Positions 8,001 to 10,254 of a stretch of DNA of 10,254 nt are shown here, in pieces. Below the pieces are notes generated by a model, which was not told the origin of the DNA, did not search any database, and saw only the letters and a program-made list of their open reading frames with translations. The stretch is from contig CALBDV010000541.1 of the NCBI GenBank assembly GCA_937927565.1, forward strand, positions 1-10,254, read 5' to 3'. This stretch comes from an uncultured Holophagales bacterium (lineage in GTDB: Bacteria > Acidobacteriota > Thermoanaerobaculia > UBA5066). The translations under genes were made by a program, and so were the position numbers. Positions within the stretch are counted from its first letter, which is position 1, and each line of letters opens with the position of its first letter.

Positions 8001-8087
8001 CTCGCCCGCGACCTCGTCCCCGAGGAGGACCCGCGGCTCCTGCGCCGCTTCACGCGGGAGGAGCTGCGGGGCCTGCTGGAGGAGTGA
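5040..8087 (+). CDS. SWIM zinc-finger SNF2-family ATPase/helicase
   Basis: Predicted 1015-residue cytoplasmic DNA translocase. Near the N-terminus a SWIM zinc finger of form CxCx9CxH (C74, C76, C86, H88) probably binds nucleic acid or protein. A long middle region (about 90-520), which I do not recognise with certainty, may include the bacterial SNF2-associated domain. The SNF2 ATPase core follows: Walker A in DDMGLGKT (580-587, K586), motif II DEVQ (675-678, Val replacing the common Ala), motif III LTGTPVEN (702-709), then the second RecA lobe with VVVFSQY, a DRWWN segment and motif VI QATDRVHRIGQ (949-959). These are the usual signatures of bacterial SSO1653/HepA-type SNF2 proteins, which remodel protein-DNA or RNA polymerase complexes. 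GTG at 5040 overlaps the reductase stop as GTGA; the nearest GGGAGG is only one base away, so coupled translation is likely. No methyltransferase, nuclease or other defence gene adjoins it, so a housekeeping or transcription role is as likely as defence. Confidence 0.93.
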   Translation: MTAPAEARLPECVRARLDRDGLKTALRLLSAGGRVEEGVWLRRGVAGRVVAPNGRANLALLAFDSADGLLSATCPCTPKQRPFALCPHLGALAAALSRPDGGGTARLPGDQFAESPWLRAVEGLVESCPSGLRVTVGPAGSDGTTACLRIETGEGLALASLSGAGEPWAGLTNSFPVGPVPSGAFLRLRHEVLLAQLVRTSEERTLNEHGVRSRRQAAEESLLFVLAARAFDATAKPGCAVRVETDATGAWLVSSDGGGWLRLRLEASALEALARRQGGAALAAMGLASVEGSARATLRLSIDLRGDLLLTPALLVTTPGGERTFDLPESRTRRCGGFALLPEEGGLVAVEERRRPFREPEAGAQGSLDFDGEWCPSSVGVPVDVETRVPSASVARFLSRHREELASWPAELLPAELRGGGLAEPDGAEVVALGEDGGRYLLEVVYRVRGQAVPFGTILAARRKKEPLLAAAGGLLDPQHPRYGWMDGLEKSALSGRGARLRLHLAPLEVCRVRSYLPPNHQVTGAGASAEALSRLEDLAADSPAPIPEELGLPLFDFQRTGYSWLWFLYRNGFGGLLCDDMGLGKTWQAVALLAAMARESGRPPRVLVVCPASVLPHWDETLRRLAPDLPVRRHHGAARGPAEAGERILLTTYGTLRNDAAALAGPPFDLFVLDEVQTVKNRGTATHQALRAIRAGTIVGLTGTPVENGVEELRTLLDFVLPGYLPPEAEFRKSFVRPIEDGDAAARERLRRLVRPFVLRRTKSQVALGLPEKLLDRRECEMTPAQAALYSDLLEQRGGPLREALGGTGPVPYLHVFALLTKLKQLCDHPDLLRPEGDPPGEEGSGKWDLLVELLEEALGSGLKVVVFSQYLRMLDRMGDHLTEAGIGFETLRGATVDRAAPVARFREDPSCRVFLASLRAAGVGIDLTSASVVIHYDRWWNAAREEQATDRVHRIGQTRGVQVVTLVTRGTVEERIDRLIAEKARLARDLVPEEDPRLLRRFTREELRGLLEE

Positions 8088-8096
8088 GAGGGAGGG

Positions 8097-10254
8097 CTAC
8101 CGGAAGTAGCCGTTCACGTCGACGATGAGGTGGACGGGGCCGGGCGAGTCGTTCCTCACGGTGACGCGTCCCGTCTCCCCGGTCTCCGAGAGAAGGAGCA
8201 GGGAGTTGTTGGCCCTCGTCTTTCCGGCCGCGAAGGAGATCGTCGTGGCGACGGGAAGCGGCGAGTCGGACGGGTAGATCCGAAGGGTCCCGGCCTCCGT
8301 CCCGCCGGTCACGGTGACGTTGGTCGAGACGACCTTCGCGTCGGCCGGGACGCCGCACGCGGACGCGAGTGCGAACTCCCGCTCTGCCGGCGACGCCGCG
8401 AGGACGGGGCCGCCGAACGGCCCGTCGGCGCTCCGCGTGTCGACGACCCGGCAGGGCGTGACCGTGTAGAAGGCGGAACCCGCCGGCCCGGCGACGTAGG
8501 TGAAGCCTCCCGTGAGCGTCGCGGTCCCGCCAGGCGTCGTGACGGCGACGTCGACCGGTCCCGCGGCGTGTGCACCGGTCACGGCGGTGATCGAAGTCGC
8601 CGAGGCGACGACGACGGGCGTGGCGGCGACCCCGCCGATCAGCACGGTCGCCCCGGCGACGAAACCGGAGCCCGTGATCGTGACGGGAGTCCCGCCGGCG
8701 GTCGGGCCGGAGCTCGGCGAGACAGCCGTGATCGCGGGGGTCGGCACGACGTAGGTGAAGCCTCCCGTGAGCGTCGCGGTCCCGCCAGGCGTCGTGACGA
8801 CGACGTCGACGGCTCCCGCGGCATGCACGGGGGTCGTCGCCGTGATCCGGGTCGCCGAATTCACCGTGTACGACGTGGCCGCCGTCCCGCCGAACGTCAC
8901 CCCTGTTGCGCCGGTGAGGTTCGTCCCCGTGATCGTCACGGCCGTCCCGCCCAGGGTCGTGCCCGATGCGGGATCGATGGCCGATACCGTCGGCGGAGGC
9001 AGGGGTGCCGAGATCGTGAACGACGGCCGGGAGATCGCGAAGAAGATGTTTCCGACGCAGGCGATCTTCACGCGGGCCGTCGCTCCGACGGTCTGCGTGT
9101 TAGGGAGGGTGACGGCCTGCGAGCCGTCGTTCGGGGTCGAGGCGAGGAGCGTCGTCTGGAAGGAGGCGCCGCTGTCCGTCGAAAGGGAGATCGCGACGCT
9201 CGCGCAGGAGATCGGCGTGAGGTTCGTGTTCGCGACGTTCCAGGTGACGGTCTGCGTCGAGCTCGCGGGCCAGGTCACGGCAGACGCCGGGGCGGTGATC
9301 GCGAAGGGGCCGGCCGTCGAAACGGAGGCGACCGTCGTCGTGTCGGAGTTCACGCCGCCGCCGCCGCCCCGGTTGTCGCGGGCGGTCAGTCGAAAGTTCA
9401 TCGTCCGGCTCGTCGTCGGCGACGTCTCGCCGCACATGAGCCCCGGGGGCAGTCCGGGACAAGGTGTTCCGGCGAGAACGTCGGAGAGCTTCGGGAAGGT
9501 CCGGGTCGGGCTCGTCGTCGCATCGAAGGAGCGGAAGATGGGACGGCTCCCGTTGTCGACGAGGGTCGACCCGGAGTCGGCAGCTCCGAGGTTGAACTGC
9601 TCCCAGCCGAACGTCAGGGGGTCGCCCTCCGGGTCGGTCGCCGATCCCGTGAGGGCAAACGGCGTTCGGGAGGGGATCGTGTACGCCGCGCCCGCCTCGA
9701 CCGTCGGCGCCGAGTTCGACGTGGCCGTGCTCACGTCGCAGGCGTCCCCGCCTGTCGTGATGTAGGCGACGATCTCGTCGAAGCTCTTGCCGTGGAAATA
9801 GGGATCGCTGTGGGGCTGTAGGTCCTGCGGGCTGCAGATTCCCGCGTACGCCATGATTGTCGAGCCGCTGCCGGGTTCGTATGCGGCCGAGCTGACGCGG
9901 TTGCCCCCACAGTTGCTGTCGCTGCCGTTGAACGTGTGGTTCCCGCCGAACTGGTGCCCCATCTCGTGGGCGACGTAGTCGACCCAGAAGGCGTCGCCGG
10001 TCGGGTTCGAGCTGCCCGTCTCGCCTTGGGCCTTCGCTCCGGACTCACAGATGACGCCGAGGGCTGCGAGACCGCCGCCGCCCGTCGAGAAGACGTGACC
10101 GACGTCGTAGTTCGCGGAGCCGATGACCGAGTCGAGGTTGCTCTGGTTCTGGGTGAGGAGGGCGCTCGCGTTGCCGTCAGAGTAGGGGTCCTTCGTGCCG
10201 TCGAGGTAGATCACGGCGTCGTTGTTCGCGACGAGCGTCATCCTCACGGCGACC
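8097..10254 (-). CDS. Secreted reprolysin-like (M12B-type) zinc metallopeptidase with IPT/TIG domains, N-terminus cut off
   Basis: Visible C-terminal 718 residues of a larger secreted protein; the frame is open through the window end, so signal peptide, propeptide and true start lie outside. The first part is a metzincin catalytic domain: NNDAVIYLDGTKDPY, then the zinc motif HEMGHQFGGNH (9936-9968) and the Met-turn STIMAYAGIC (Met at 9852-9854). The third His is followed by Thr rather than the Asp of classical reprolysins, as in the bacterial relatives. Next come a PKD/cadherin-like domain (about 9345-9722), a beta-sandwich stretch (about 9010-9312), two IPT/TIG domains of 85 residues (8748-9002 and 8493-8747), and a C-terminal module with TPCRVVDTR and ending DVNGYFR. 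The protein probably degrades extracellular proteins, the added domains aiding adhesion or stability. It converges on the SNF2 gene with a 9-bp gap. No sorting signal of the PEP-CTERM type is seen. Confidence 0.92.
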   Translation of the reverse strand, partial: VAVRMTLVANNDAVIYLDGTKDPYSDGNASALLTQNQSNLDSVIGSANYDVGHVFSTGGGGLAALGVICESGAKAQGETGSSNPTGDAFWVDYVAHEMGHQFGGNHTFNGSDSNCGGNRVSSAAYEPGSGSTIMAYAGICSPQDLQPHSDPYFHGKSFDEIVAYITTGGDACDVSTATSNSAPTVEAGAAYTIPSRTPFALTGSATDPEGDPLTFGWEQFNLGAADSGSTLVDNGSRPIFRSFDATTSPTRTFPKLSDVLAGTPCPGLPPGLMCGETSPTTSRTMNFRLTARDNRGGGGGVNSDTTTVASVSTAGPFAITAPASAVTWPASSTQTVTWNVANTNLTPISCASVAISLSTDSGASFQTTLLASTPNDGSQAVTLPNTQTVGATARVKIACVGNIFFAISRPSFTISAPLPPPTVSAIDPASGTTLGGTAVTITGTNLTGATGVTFGGTAATSYTVNSATRITATTPVHAAGAVDVVVTTPGGTATLTGGFTYVVPTPAITAVSPSSGPTAGGTPVTITGSGFVAGATVLIGGVAATPVVVASATSITAVTGAHAAGPVDVAVTTPGGTATLTGGFTYVAGPAGSAFYTVTPCRVVDTRSADGPFGGPVLAASPAEREFALASACGVPADAKVVSTNVTVTGGTEAGTLRIYPSDSPLPVATTISFAAGKTRANNSLLLLSETGETGRVTVRNDSPGPVHLIVDVNGYFR
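8492..8555 (-). repeat. Near-identical direct repeat inside the IPT/TIG coding region, copy 1
   Basis: Pairs with 8747-8810 at an offset of 255 bp, exactly one 85-residue IPT domain. The first 53 bp (8492-8544) are identical, then one mismatch, then 10 identical bases. It encodes the C-terminal strands of the domain (VTTPGGTATLTGGFTYV). The rest of the two domains is clearly more divergent. Confidence 0.85.
8747..8810 (-). repeat. Near-identical direct repeat inside the IPT/TIG coding region, copy 2
   Basis: Partner of the copy at 8492-8555. Position 8800 carries the single mismatch within the 64-bp span. The in-frame spacing shows tandem domain duplication, and the localised identity suggests recent partial gene conversion or selection on this strand pair. 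Confidence 0.85.

Noticed and set aside
5040..8087. SNF2 gene as part of a DISARM-like or other phage-defence island
   Set aside because: No methyltransferase, phospholipase-D, DUF1998 or nuclease gene is adjacent, and the SWIM-SNF2 architecture is common outside defence loci.
8492..8810. Direct repeats as a CRISPR or insertion-site duplication
   Set aside because: Only two copies, in frame at exactly one domain length, within a continuous coding region.
8130..9821. 563-codon plus-strand open frame rich in Arg-Gly-Asp, opposite the metallopeptidase
   Set aside because: Its repetitive RGD-like look comes from the reverse complement of Val/Thr/Gly-rich codons and the IPT repeat; the minus strand has clear zinc-protease motifs.

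Overview
The window is very GC-rich DNA with strong third-position G/C bias and frequent GTG/TTG starts, so nearly every real gene casts long antisense or off-frame open frames. Seven genes account for almost all of it. The mix suggests a GC-rich Gram-negative bacterium: a secreted reprolysin-like metallopeptidase with IPT/TIG domains and a C-terminal 'VDTR ... DVNGYF' module, a Tat-exported aldo/keto reductase, and a SWIM-SNF2 ATPase. An acidobacterium of the Thermoanaerobaculia type is my best guess, from remembered resemblance of the peptidase C-terminus. Myxobacterial or gemmatimonad origin cannot be excluded.

Left block (113-2390, minus strand): a compact three-gene membrane/lipid operon, transcribed DUF2177 membrane protein -> PlsC-like acyltransferase -> DUF1295 (steroid 5-alpha-reductase-like) membrane protein. 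Both junctions are 4-bp GTGA stop/start overlaps, so the proteins are probably made in coupled fashion. The acyltransferase suggests work on membrane lipids; the exact product is unknown. Positions 1-112 hold no gene I can support, only a small inverted repeat and an A/T run after the operon.

Middle (2391-2502): a 112-bp divergent intergenic region that must hold the promoters for both directions.

Right block (2503-8087, plus strand): an exported protein that looks like a catalytically dead peptidase-MA-like domain followed by TPR-like helices; a Tat-signal aldo/keto reductase; and, again through a GTGA overlap, a 1015-residue SWIM zinc-finger SNF2 ATPase. The last two are probably co-transcribed; whether the first belongs to the same transcript is uncertain (57-nt gap).

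Right edge (8097-10254, minus strand): a convergent multidomain secreted metallopeptidase, cut off at its N-terminus by the window end, with only 9 bp between its stop and that of the SNF2 gene.

I see no RNA gene, insertion sequence, CRISPR array, toxin-antitoxin pair or phage gene. No clearly new multi-gene system is visible. The points most worth following are the degenerate peptidase, the three-gene lipid/membrane operon, the coupling of an exported reductase to an SNF2 ATPase, and the near-identical DNA repeat inside the metallopeptidase gene.
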